Assembly (NCBI RefSeq): GCF_000367925.1
Contig: NZ_KB849166.1
Span: 62,001-126,000 of the forward strand
From: Acinetobacter bohemicus ANC 3994
Lineage (GTDB): Bacteria; Pseudomonadota; Gammaproteobacteria; Pseudomonadales; Moraxellaceae
Reading direction: 5' to 3'
Length of the DNA stretch: 64,000 nucleotides
Shown here: positions 26,316 to 34,765 of the stretch, one piece after another
Layout: the number at the start of each line of letters is the position of its first letter
Position numbering within the stretch: the first letter of the stretch is position 1
Position numbers and translations under genes: made by a program
Notes under the pieces: generated by a model
Databases searched by the model: none
Seen by the model: only the letters and a program-made list of their open reading frames with translations
What the model was told of the DNA's origin: nothing

Positions 26316-27071
26316 TTATATCCAATTTATAGGCAAATAAAAACTTAATAATACAAAACTAAAGACACTCACTGTTTCACAAATTTCAATACTTGCGCCT
26401 ACTGTATCTCCCGTAATACCACCAATCCGCTGCATAAATTTACGCCGTAAATAAACCAAGGTCATCATAAAAACCATTGCCGTAAAAATACCTGCTAAAG
26501 AAAAATAGACAGATGCCAATAAACACAGTGTAAAAACCATGACTGCTATAGTTTTAGGAATAAATTCTGCAACCGAAGAACCTAAGCCTTTTTCACGTAC
26601 ATATTGCGTGGTTAAAAATAAAAATAGTGGTGCTAAACGCCCCAATACCGGAAATAAAAACAGAGCTGAATAAAGTTGTTTTTCTAATAATACATATAGT
26701 GCTGACCACTTAATTAAACATAAAATAATTAAGCTGAGCACCCCAATTGGCCCGCAACTTGGGTCCTTCATAATTGCTAAAGTACGTTCTTTATCGCCAA
26801 AACCACCGACCCAAGCATCTGCTGTATCCGCTAGTCCATCTAGATGTAAGCCGCCTGTTAGCCAAATCCAAACCACTAAAAGTAAACTGCTGAGTAAAAT
26901 AATCGGTAGTGCATGCAATAATGAAGCTATGACAAATAAGATTGCACCAATAATCAAACCAATCAGTGGGTAAAACAGTAAAGATTGACCATTTTGCTGT
27001 TTGCTTGGCATTTCTTTCAAATGAATCGGAAATGTCGTCAGAAACTGTAAAGCAATCAAAAATGGCGTCAT
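26316..27071 (-). CDS. cobS: Adenosylcobinamide-GDP ribazoletransferase
   Basis: Cobalamin synthase, an integral membrane enzyme joining AdoCbi-GDP and alpha-ribazole (phosphate). The 251 residues show the family motif GGLHLDGLADTADAWVGGFGDKERTLAIMKDPSCGPIG in pieces around residues 68-105 (key residues are the Asp-rich GLADTADA) plus several transmembrane helices. It is the last gene of the cob operon and is separated from cobC by two bases. Confidence 0.92.
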   Translation of the reverse strand: MTPFLIALQFLTTFPIHLKEMPSKQQNGQSLLFYPLIGLIIGAILFVIASLLHALPIILLSSLLLVVWIWLTGGLHLDGLADTADAWVGGFGDKERTLAIMKDPSCGPIGVLSLIILCLIKWSALYVLLEKQLYSALFLFPVLGRLAPLFLFLTTQYVREKGLGSSVAEFIPKTIAVMVFTLCLLASVYFSLAGIFTAMVFMMTLVYLRRKFMQRIGGITGDTVGASIEICETVSVFSFVLLSFYLPINWI

Positions 27072-27073
27072 GA

Positions 27074-27685
27074 TTATTCCTCCTTCAGCAAATGTACCGA
27101 AGCATTATCTTGAATGACAAAGGAATTGAGTTGTCCCAATTCTGCTGTCATTTTGAGAATATCATCCAATCTATGATTCAAAGCGATGCATTTAAGCAAC
27201 TTAATCACGCCTCCATGTGTCACCACCAAAGCGTGTTGCCAACCATTTTCTAACATCTGTTGTTGCATATTGATCATGCTTTTAGTGATTCGCTGATGAA
27301 AATTTTGCATATTTTCTGCATTGGGCGGCGTAAATACAGTTGGTTGTTGCCAAAAATTTGCCAGTAATTCAGGTTCATTTTCATAAATGACTTGAGTCGG
27401 CAGTGCTTCCCAATCCCCAAAATGCATTTCTTGTAAATCTGCATCATAAAAAATCGGTTTGTGCTGTTGTGCTGCGACAGTTTCGGCAAATAAGCGGCAG
27501 CGTTTTAATGGTGAACTAAAAATCACATCCCATGCTGCCTGTTGTTGTATGGAAGCCTGTAAAGACTGATCTATGGTTTGCTGCATCTGCGACCAACCCA
27601 ACTCGGTTAAATCATCATCTGTAGAACCCCGTAAGGTATGACTTAAAGTCGTTTCACCATGCCGTAATAGATCAATCTTTAACAT
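27074..27685 (-). CDS. cobC: Alpha-ribazole phosphatase-type histidine phosphatase
   Basis: A 203-residue phosphoglycerate mutase-like protein with LLRHGET at its N-terminus and the second catalytic His in VVTHGGVIKLL. In a cobalamin nucleotide-loop operon it is expected to remove phosphate from alpha-ribazole 5'-phosphate or cobalamin 5'-phosphate. The start at 27685 (MLKIDLLRHGE) is chosen for family fit, with AGGG about nine bases upstream. Confidence 0.85.
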   Translation of the reverse strand: MLKIDLLRHGETTLSHTLRGSTDDDLTELGWSQMQQTIDQSLQASIQQQAAWDVIFSSPLKRCRLFAETVAAQQHKPIFYDADLQEMHFGDWEALPTQVIYENEPELLANFWQQPTVFTPPNAENMQNFHQRITKSMINMQQQMLENGWQHALVVTHGGVIKLLKCIALNHRLDDILKMTAELGQLNSFVIQDNASVHLLKEE

Positions 27686-27714
27686 CTGCAATACCCTATG
27701 CAATCATTCTGGAA

Positions 27715-28767
27715 TTAAACTTTTTCACCAATCACCGCAGCTTCTGCAAAAGTTGCCATATGATTATGAAGACTACATGCCAGTTTAATCAGCCCTAAAG
27801 AAGCCCCTGCACCACTGCCTTCTCCCAAACGTAAGTTTAGTTTGAGCAAAGGATTTGCCTGAAGTTCTTCTAATAATCGACGATGACCATATTCTGCTGA
27901 CTGGTGTCCAAACAACATCCACTCACGCACTGCTGAATTTAAACGGACTGCCACCAGTGCTGAAACCGTCGTAATAAAACCATCAACCACTATAGGAAGT
28001 CCAAGTTGGGCACAGCGGATATAAGCACCTGTTATGGCTGCTATTTCCAAACCACCAACTGCGCACAATGCTTTAAAGGCATCTTGCGTGACATAATCTT
28101 GATGCAAAGCCAAAGCCTGATTAATGACATTTTTCTTATGAATAAGCTGTTCTTCACGAATACCCGTTCCCACACCAGTTAACTGTTCTGCGGGTTCATT
28201 CAATAAAAAGCATGCAACCGCTGAAGCTGAACAAGTATTGCCAATGCCCATTTCACCTGCGACATAAATAGATGCGCCATAAGCAACCGCGTCTTCAACA
28301 CTTTTACGACCCAGATCCATCGCTGCTATACATTGCGCTTCTGTCATAGCCACCTGTTTAGCAAAGTTCGCTGTGCCCGAAATAATACAATGACGCTCTA
28401 CACCTGCATATTCATAGGCTTCACCCACTGAACCACAGTCAATCACTTGCAGCTTTGCATGATATTCTTTGGCAATCACACTAATACACGCACCGCCAGT
28501 GGTGAAATTTTGTAGCATTTGACGGGTTACCGCTTGTGGATAGGCAGAAATATTTTCTTCCATCACCCCATGATCGCCAGCAAAAATGGTAATCCAAGGT
28601 CGATCTACATTTGGACGTGGATTGTCTTGTAAACTTGCCAATAGCACCGCGGTATTTTCAAGTTCAGATAATGAACCTGTTGGTTTGGTCAATTGTAATT
28701 GGCGTTCTTCCGCCAATTGTTTTGCTTCCGCACTTGGCGTTTTACATGCATCCAACCACCAGTTCAT
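27715..28767 (-). CDS. cobT: Nicotinate-nucleotide-dimethylbenzimidazole phosphoribosyltransferase
   Basis: Makes alpha-ribazole 5'-phosphate, the lower-ligand precursor of cobalamin. The 350-residue protein has the CobT signatures FAGDHGV, GEMGIGNT and, near the C-terminus, LRLGEGSGAGAS with the catalytic Glu. The start at 28767 (MNWWLDACK) follows GGAGAG and overlaps the cobU stop as ATGA; the frame open to 28809 is an extension without family similarity. Confidence 0.93.
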   Translation of the reverse strand: MNWWLDACKTPSAEAKQLAEERQLQLTKPTGSLSELENTAVLLASLQDNPRPNVDRPWITIFAGDHGVMEENISAYPQAVTRQMLQNFTTGGACISVIAKEYHAKLQVIDCGSVGEAYEYAGVERHCIISGTANFAKQVAMTEAQCIAAMDLGRKSVEDAVAYGASIYVAGEMGIGNTCSASAVACFLLNEPAEQLTGVGTGIREEQLIHKKNVINQALALHQDYVTQDAFKALCAVGGLEIAAITGAYIRCAQLGLPIVVDGFITTVSALVAVRLNSAVREWMLFGHQSAEYGHRRLLEELQANPLLKLNLRLGEGSGAGASLGLIKLACSLHNHMATFAEAAVIGEKV

Positions 28768-29285
28768 TCTTTCTCTCCTTTTAACATCATGGGAAAACCC
28801 GCAACACAAAATATAACTTTTTCGGCAATTTGCCCTAACTGTTGATGCAAACGCCCAGATTCATCAACAAACTTACGGCTAATTTCACCCATCGGGATGA
28901 CACCTAAACCGGTTTCATTACTGACTAAAACAACTTCTGCTTGCAAGATCGGTAAAATATCCAACAGCTTTTGGCATTGCTGCATCTGTAATTCAGCATT
29001 TTCATGCATCAACAAATTGCTCATCCACAAAGTTAGGCAATCGACAAGAATCAGTTGATTAGGTTGATCTAACTCGATTAGACAATCGGCTAGATATAGA
29101 GGCTCTTCAATCACAGTCCAATGTTGTGGCCGTTGCGCTTGATGGTGTTCAATACGCGCCTGCATTTCACGATCGAATGCCTGTGCCGTTGCAATATAAG
29201 TCACGTTGAGATTTGAATCTTTCGCTATTTGTTCCGCAAGGCGACTTTTACCCGAACGCGCACCACCTAAAATAAGTTGCATCAT
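28764..29285 (-). CDS. cobU: Adenosylcobinamide kinase / guanylyltransferase
   Basis: Bifunctional enzyme phosphorylating adenosylcobinamide and activating it with GTP. The 173 residues begin with the P-loop GGARSGKSRLAE, then YIATAQAFDREMQARIEHHQ and LVDCLTLWMSNLL, with VSNETGLGVIP as the characteristic later motif. It overlaps both neighbours by four bases, so translation of 2H protein, CobU and CobT is probably coupled. Confidence 0.92.
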   Translation of the reverse strand: MMQLILGGARSGKSRLAEQIAKDSNLNVTYIATAQAFDREMQARIEHHQAQRPQHWTVIEEPLYLADCLIELDQPNQLILVDCLTLWMSNLLMHENAELQMQQCQKLLDILPILQAEVVLVSNETGLGVIPMGEISRKFVDESGRLHQQLGQIAEKVIFCVAGFPMMLKGEKE

Positions 29286-29911
29286 GCATTTTCCAATTTA
29301 AATTGCTGAAAAGGATAGAGCTGACCTTGTAATATTTTTGCCTGATATGTGCCAAATGTCAGTTGATCTACTGAAAATTCAAAGCTTTTTTGTTCTATGC
29401 TTTTAATATGATTAAAAACTAAATCACTATTAAAATCTTGATGATACAAACCTAAAGTTAGATGTGGACAATAGTCGAGCGGTGCTATTTCTTGGCAACT
29501 TTGTCCAAGTATATTTCGAAATTTTAAAAGTACATTATTTTCATCAATAATTTCGACAAATAATGCACTTTCAAAGCTATTGATACGGCCCGTTTTTAAT
29601 TGAATTTTCTTGGGAAAAATATGGGTTAAATCTTGAATGTGTTGATGCAGTTTTTCAATGCCAAAATCATCATCCAGAATTGGGTTTTGTTCAGTTATAA
29701 AGCCACAGACAAATAAAGTAATATGAAATTGGCGGTTATTTGGCGTATATAAAAATTTGGAAAAATCTGCACGTAGTTGATTTAAATAATCTAATAATTC
29801 TGGATGCTCAATTTCAATGTACCACAATGAAAAATGCTCACGACCACGGTGCCATTCGGGATAATCCCCTGCAAGGGTAGGAACAACTGACGTAGAAGGT
29901 TTTAAAAACAC
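29282..29911 (-). CDS. 2H phosphoesterase (2'-5' RNA ligase-like) leading the cob operon
   Basis: A 209-residue protein with the two HxT motifs of the 2H phosphoesterase superfamily: FHITLFVCG (about residue 63) and CPHLTLGLYH (about 148). Such enzymes act on 2',3'-cyclic phosphates or related phosphodiesters. The start is GTG at 29911. It overlaps cobU by four bases and so appears to be the first gene of the cobalamin operon, which is unusual. A role in nucleotide-loop handling or salvage is only a guess. Confidence 0.78.
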   Translation of the reverse strand: MFLKPSTSVVPTLAGDYPEWHRGREHFSLWYIEIEHPELLDYLNQLRADFSKFLYTPNNRQFHITLFVCGFITEQNPILDDDFGIEKLHQHIQDLTHIFPKKIQLKTGRINSFESALFVEIIDENNVLLKFRNILGQSCQEIAPLDYCPHLTLGLYHQDFNSDLVFNHIKSIEQKSFEFSVDQLTFGTYQAKILQGQLYPFQQFKLENA

Positions 29912-30256
29912 GCGTAAATCACTTTAAAGTCAACCTTGTTATTAAAGCATGGAAATGCTGACTTTCTTAATCTGTTGATTTAGTAACATTCAGAAAAAAG
30001 TGAATTATATTCAGTTTTTATCGTATTAAAGCGTGTCAGTAACATATAACGCCTCAATAACTTCCTCATCGTGAGCCAGTCATTAAAACGGAGATCATGC
30101 GTTGCAAAAAATATTTAAAGAATGTCGTGACATCATGGCATGTGAACATCTATTACATATAATTTATGGTTTATATTTTTATCAAAATTGAGGATAAAAA
30201 TGGCAACCTGATGACACCTATAAAGCTATCTTTTTTGACTCGTTTTATGACCCGTC
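29912..30256. other. Intergenic region without recognised gene
   Basis: 345 bases between the 2H phosphoesterase start and the ybaK stop. I looked for a cobalamin riboswitch on the minus strand and found no B12-box-like core. No open frame with coding character was found. Confidence 0.5.
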
Positions 30257-30727
30257 CTAATCTTGATCTAAAACATCTGCAAACTGCGCACCTAGAACGT
30301 GGACTAAATCTTGCGGTTTGACTCCAATATCTAGACCTCGTTTTCCACCACTGACGTAAATTTTATTTAATCGTTCTGCTGAACGGTCAACAACCGTTTT
30401 TAAACGCTTTTTCTGCCCTACTGGACTAATACCACCCACCAAATAGCCTGTTAAGCGCTCGGCATCTTTAGGGTCTGCCATCTGTAATTTTTTAGCACCA
30501 ACTGCCGCAGCAATTTTCTTTAAACTTAACTGATGTGCAACAGGTAAAACTGCTACATAGTAATTCTTGCTGTCTGTTACCAATAAAGTTTTAAAGACTT
30601 CATGCACTGCTAAATTGAGCTTTTCGGCAGCTTCAAATCCAAAACTTTTAGCATTTACATCATGCTCATATTCATGGATAGAAAATTCAATTTTATTTGA
30701 TTTTAAAACTTTGCAAGCTGGTGTCAT
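30257..30727 (-). CDS. ybaK: Cys-tRNA(Pro)/Cys-tRNA(Cys) deacylase YbaK/EbsC family
   Basis: A 156-residue editing-domain protein hydrolysing mischarged Cys-tRNA(Pro). It has KTLLVTDSKNYYVAVLPVAHQLSLKKIAAAVGAKK with the conserved Lys, and GYLVGGISPVGQKKRL with the catalytic GGxxP loop. It stands alone, and the ribosome site is weak (AAAAA). Confidence 0.9.
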   Translation of the reverse strand: MTPACKVLKSNKIEFSIHEYEHDVNAKSFGFEAAEKLNLAVHEVFKTLLVTDSKNYYVAVLPVAHQLSLKKIAAAVGAKKLQMADPKDAERLTGYLVGGISPVGQKKRLKTVVDRSAERLNKIYVSGGKRGLDIGVKPQDLVHVLGAQFADVLDQD

Positions 30728-30809
30728 TTTTTAATGATGTAAATAGTTGGTTTGCGAAATTATATGCTTTTTTTAAAGTGAATGTTTAGCTTGCTTAGGC
30801 TATTTACGC

Positions 30810-30926
30810 TTAAATTAATCTCTCATCAAGTCTGCTAAAAGCGAATATTTTTACTTGGGATTTAGAACCGAGTTTCGTATAAATGTCATTATGCTCATAC
30901 AATTTTAGTTGCTTTAAAGACTTCAT
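30810..30926 (-). pseudogene. Possible remnant of a LuxR-type regulator C-terminus
   Basis: A 38-codon frame on the minus strand reads, in part, YEHNDIYTKLGSKSQVKIFAF, resembling the recognition helix and end of a LuxR/GerE domain (usual form: HxxNIYxKLGxxxRxxA). Upstream of it the similarity stops, so it would be a deletion relic. The match is short and could be chance. The rest of 30728-31350 is very AT-rich and shows only the likely promoter region of the symporter gene. Confidence 0.35.
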
Positions 30927-31359
30927 CAATAAAAATCTAATCTTTTATTTAGCCGTGATAAATCCATTCTAATAAAAAACATGAATATTGTGAGTTCATT
31001 ATTGACTTAAATTTTGCCCTCTAGATCATTCATACAAAAAATACCAATATACCTTATATGCTTTTATAATTTAGATCAGTTTTTTAACTTTAATTTTTAA
31101 AAAACAGTTATTTATTGAATATATCATATAAAACATAGATTTATACGCACCATATTAGTGCCTACTATAACATTTTAAAATATACTTTTATATCTTAAAG
31201 ATATAATTTCCAAAATTGGTATTTCTGAAATTTATGATGGAGTTGGCTTTTTCTTCTTTACAATGCTTCTTTTTCCTCCTTTCTGAAGTACCGATATTGC
31301 TGAGCGATTCAGTACTTTAGCAATTTAAAAATCTTTCCATCGTAAAAGGTATGCAGATA

Positions 31360-32700
31360 ATGGATTTCAGTACCCTTGAACCAGAAGTTATAAAGAAGAA
31401 ACAAAAGTTTCATCAGATCTTATATGTACAGGTCATCTTTGCAATTATCTTAGGTATCCTTTTAGGACATTTTTATCCAGAATTTGGTGAAAGCTTAAAA
31501 CCTTTGGGTGATGCTTTTATTAAGATCGTTAAAATGATTATTGCGCCTGTAATCTTTTTAACAGTTGTGACTGGTATCGCCAGTATGACCAATATGAGTC
31601 GTGTTGGTCGTGTAACTGGTAAGGCAATGTTGTACTTCTTTACTTTTTCTTCACTTGCGCTTGTTATAGGCATGATTGTGGCAAACATTATTCAACCGGG
31701 TAAAGGCTTGAATATTGATCCAACCACTCTAGCAAATGATAAAGTCGCGGGTTATATAGAAAAAGCGCACGATGCGACATTAGTCGACTTTTTCATGAAT
31801 ATTATTCCAAAGACTTTAATTAGTCCCTTAGCGGAAGGAAGTATTCTACAAGTTCTATTCGTCGCCGTTTTATTTGGTATTTCTCTAGCTGCAATTGGTG
31901 ATCGTGGTCGTCCTATTGTCGATATTTTAAACAACCTGACAGCACCCGTATTTTACCTAGTCGGTATGCTAATGAAATTAGCTCCTATTGGTGCATTTGG
32001 TGCAATGGCATTTACAATTGGTGCTTATGGTATTGAATCTATTGGTAATTTATTATTACTTATTATGACATTCTATATCACTGCGCTGTTATTCATCCTT
32101 ATTATTTTAGGTGCTGTTGCTCGCTATAATGGTTTCTCAATTTTAGCGCTTATCCGTTATATTAAAGATGAATTATGGCTCGTCTTGGGAACGAGTTCTT
32201 CAGAAGCGGCTTTACCCTCTCTTATGCATAAAATGGAAAAAGCAGGCTGTGAAAAATCTGTAGTCGGTCTAGTAATACCAACAGGTTATTCATTTAACCT
32301 TGATGGCACTAATATTTATATGACTATGGCAGCGCTATTTATTGCCCAAGCCTGTAATGTCGATTTATCCATTGGTGAACAATTCGCCTTATTACTTGTT
32401 GCAATGGTCAGCTCTAAAGGTGCGGCAGGCGTAACAGGTGCAGGTTTTATTACTCTAGCTGCGACACTCTCAGTTGTACCTGCTGTACCAGTTGCAGGTA
32501 TGGCACTCATTTTAGGCATTGACCGTTTTATGTCGGAGTGTCGTGCATTGACCAACCTTGTTGGTAATGCCTGTGCGACCATTGTCGTTGCGCGTTGGGA
32601 TAATGCTTTAGATAAAGAAGTTTTAGATGGAGTATTAAACAAACCAAAACAATCAAAAGAAGTTTTAGATGAAGTATTAAACAAATCAGAACAGTCATAA
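31360..32700 (+). CDS. Dicarboxylate/amino acid:cation symporter (DctA/GltP family)
   Basis: A 446-residue DAACS-family membrane transporter. It has the cation/substrate motifs SSSEAALPSL, FNLDGTNIYMTMAALFIAQ and the C-terminal GNACATIVVARW, which agree best with DctA-type C4-dicarboxylate carriers. The start at 31360 is chosen because AAAAGG (31344-31349) is ten bases away; the ATG at 31351 would be only one base from it. The last 28 residues are a tandem duplication (KEVLDGVLNKPKQS then KEVLDEVLNKSEQS). Terminator follows. Confidence 0.88.
   Translation: MDFSTLEPEVIKKKQKFHQILYVQVIFAIILGILLGHFYPEFGESLKPLGDAFIKIVKMIIAPVIFLTVVTGIASMTNMSRVGRVTGKAMLYFFTFSSLALVIGMIVANIIQPGKGLNIDPTTLANDKVAGYIEKAHDATLVDFFMNIIPKTLISPLAEGSILQVLFVAVLFGISLAAIGDRGRPIVDILNNLTAPVFYLVGMLMKLAPIGAFGAMAFTIGAYGIESIGNLLLLIMTFYITALLFILIILGAVARYNGFSILALIRYIKDELWLVLGTSSSEAALPSLMHKMEKAGCEKSVVGLVIPTGYSFNLDGTNIYMTMAALFIAQACNVDLSIGEQFALLLVAMVSSKGAAGVTGAGFITLAATLSVVPAVPVAGMALILGIDRFMSECRALTNLVGNACATIVVARWDNALDKEVLDGVLNKPKQSKEVLDEVLNKSEQS
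32620..32697 (+). repeat. 42-bp in-frame tandem duplication at the symporter C-terminus
   Basis: Two near-identical 42-base units each begin with AAAGAAGTTTTAGATG and encode the 14-residue repeat KEVLDxVLNKxxQS. They lie at the end of the symporter gene and differ at only a few bases, so the duplication is fairly recent. Confidence 0.8.
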
Positions 32701-32718
32701 GTTTCTGTTGTTTAAAAC

Positions 32719-32747
32719 AAAAAGAGCCTACTCAGGCTCTTTTTTTA
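32719..32747 (+). terminator. Terminator of the symporter gene
   Basis: AAAGAGCC and GGCTCTTT flank the loop TACTCA, with a seven-T run. The stop codon is about 20 bases upstream. Confidence 0.85.
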
Positions 32748-32785
32748 TCTAATCATTAAAGTGATCAAAATTAATGATTAGATAA
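32745..32785. repeat. Perfect 15-bp inverted repeat after the terminator
   Basis: TTATCTAATCATTAA (32745-32759) and its exact complement (32771-32785) are separated by 11 bases. It partly overlaps the symporter terminator tail. It may be a second hairpin, an operator or a cruciform; no gene is near enough to decide. Confidence 0.6.
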
Positions 32786-32930
32786 AAAATTTGCGCGGGA
32801 TAGCACTTCACTCGATTGCTTCGGATAATTGACGAAGTGAATTTCTAAAGCTTTATTGCTATCTACACAATACAACATTATTTTATTCTCATATAAATCA
32901 AAACTTAATAACAAAAGCCCCCTAACCCAT

Positions 32931-33235
32931 TAATGCCAGTCAGTTAAGCAATTGACTGGCATTTTATTTTTTTAATTCATGATGTTATTCGATACACGGA
33001 AACGTCATCCGCAACTGTTCGAGGCAAAACTATTTTAAAAAAGTAAGGTTTCTGCGATTAATTGATCAATAAAAGGTATTTCACGAGTTTTGCGGATGAC
33101 AAATGCTTTTGGTTCTTTTGGCATAACAAAAGAACTAACGAGCTCCAAAGGTCTGATTTAAAAACACAAGACTCCGTCGTGAATAGCTAAAAAGCTAAGG
33201 AGTTTATTACAAAACCCCTTAACTGATCAGCATTA
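32931..33235. mobile_element. MITE-like non-coding element, copy B, inserted in a terminator hairpin
   Basis: A 305-bp element homologous to copy A at 6765-7106. It has the same 18-bp end TAATGCCAGTCAGTTAAG, and its right end is an imperfect inverse (TAATGCTGATCAGTTAAG as complement). Flanks are 11-bp direct repeats CCCTAACCCAT (32920-32930) and CCCTAACCGAT (33236-33246). Joining them over one repeat restores ACAAAAGCCC...GGGCTTTTGT, a hairpin with short T runs between the convergent symporter and alkM genes. Inside, GTCATCCGCA (33004-33013) and TGCGGATGAC (33091-33100) form an inverted repeat. No coding capacity. Confidence 0.75.
32933..32972 (+). terminator. Terminator-like hairpin at the left end of MITE copy B
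   Basis: TGCCAGTCA (32934-32942) pairs perfectly with TGACTGGCA (32953-32961) and is followed by a T-rich tract, so the element itself could stop transcription from the left. Confidence 0.6.
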
Positions 33236-33351
33236 CCCTAACCGATTGGGCTTTTGTAATCATTGATGACGTTCTACGAGTATTATTCAATTCATGTTTC
33301 ACATCATTGCTTAGAATAAGTGAATTTAATTCACTGTTCAGCAAACCGCAT

Positions 33352-34575
33352 CTATTCTTCTTTATTTAATAATCGATCAATCACACCAAATTTTTTAAAG
33401 ATTTTTGCACGGCGTTTCGGATGAATATTGGCTTTATTTAAATCACCTTCATAATGATCAAAAACCCGCTTATCCATCATTTTAAACCATAACGATGGAA
33501 CTAAAGCGGGCAACAACATGGTGGCATAACCGCTTGGCAATTCAGGCGCTTGCTCAAAATTACGTAACGCTTGAAATGGACGTGTCGGATAAGCATGATG
33601 ATCCGAATGGCGCTGTAACTGATACAAAAATAAATTGGTGGTAATGTTATTATTATTCCAACTATGTTCTGGCATCGTCCGTGCATAAGAGCCATCTTCT
33701 TTTTGATCACGCATTAAACCGTAATGTTCAATATAGTTAATAATTTCAAATAAGCTCACACCATAAAAAGCCTGTGTCGCTAAATATGGAACAATATCTT
33801 TACCAAACAATTTCAACATGGTGGCATGAAAACCCGCACTCATCGCCCAACCTTGGAACAGCTCATTTTGAGGACTGAAAAAAGATAAGCCTTTGCGTTT
33901 TAGACGATTTTTTTCAATTTCAACGGCAGATTTAAGACCACCGAATACTGTTCTTGGCCAAAACTCATAGAAGGTTTCACCCATTTTCGAAGATGCTGGA
34001 TCTTCAGGTGTTGCAGCACGTTTATGATGCCCATATGGATGTTCTACACGGAAATGGTTATAAAACAGCGGCATGAGCGTCGCATGTGAAAGATAATGAT
34101 CTTTTTTATTGGGTCTATGTGACAACTCATGTGCAGTATTCACCCCAATACCATTAATTGCCCCCATCGAAACCCCCAGCAGGATTTGGTCAAGTAACGA
34201 GGTTGTTTTACGACTGACTACATAACCTGCAAATACATTTGCTGCCATTTGCAAAGGAATAAATAGTTTTACAATGCGGTCATAATAAGGATCGGCAACC
34301 AAAGATGAAATTTGCTCATCACTCGGATTGTTGTTGTCTGTGCCAACAATGGCATCAATACTTGGAATAATCACATGCAGTAATAATGGCCCACCTAAAG
34401 CAAAGATTTTTTTCGTCGCTTTAGGACCAAACTGATAGCCTGCCAAAATCCCCATTCCTATGACAGGTAAACCGGGGCTTAATAACCACCAATAGCGTTT
34501 TTTATCCAGTGCTAGGCCTGAAGCAATGGGTAAGGTTTGAGTTGTTGTTTGATTTAAATTTACTGGTGCATTCAT
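33352..34575 (-). CDS. alkM: Alkane 1-monooxygenase (AlkB/AlkM)
   Basis: Membrane non-haem diiron hydroxylase starting medium/long-chain n-alkane degradation, using rubredoxin as electron donor. The 407 residues contain the eight-His pattern: HELSHRPNKKDH (149-160), EHPYGHHKRAATPEDPASS (179-197), NYIEHYGLMR, and RHSDHHAYPTRPF near 320. Six hydrophobic helices are visible. It is divergent from the AraC-type gene, as alkM and alkR are in Acinetobacter baylyi. No rubredoxin gene is adjacent, which is also typical of the genus. Confidence 0.93.
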   Translation of the reverse strand: MNAPVNLNQTTTQTLPIASGLALDKKRYWWLLSPGLPVIGMGILAGYQFGPKATKKIFALGGPLLLHVIIPSIDAIVGTDNNNPSDEQISSLVADPYYDRIVKLFIPLQMAANVFAGYVVSRKTTSLLDQILLGVSMGAINGIGVNTAHELSHRPNKKDHYLSHATLMPLFYNHFRVEHPYGHHKRAATPEDPASSKMGETFYEFWPRTVFGGLKSAVEIEKNRLKRKGLSFFSPQNELFQGWAMSAGFHATMLKLFGKDIVPYLATQAFYGVSLFEIINYIEHYGLMRDQKEDGSYARTMPEHSWNNNNITTNLFLYQLQRHSDHHAYPTRPFQALRNFEQAPELPSGYATMLLPALVPSLWFKMMDKRVFDHYEGDLNKANIHPKRRAKIFKKFGVIDRLLNKEE

Positions 34576-34765
34576 GCTGGCGACTTCCCTATTTTTTGTT
34601 CTACCGTTATATTTCTAGAAATGGGCCATCAAGAACAGTTGTAAACGTCCAAAAAACCTATGCAAACGTCTTTGGCATCAAGAGGCAATATTTGACCTAA
34701 AAACACATGCTTGAATGACTCTAAGCTTTTTATAATTTTATTCGATAATGACAGAATGATAAGAT

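Noticed and set aside
30060..30110. Third MITE copy
   Set aside because: Only GCCAGTCA with TTAA matches; neither end nor internal stretches follow.
29912..30256. Cobalamin riboswitch for the cob operon
   Set aside because: TGACTGGCTCACGATGAGG loosely recalls a B12 box, but no aptamer core or terminator could be found.
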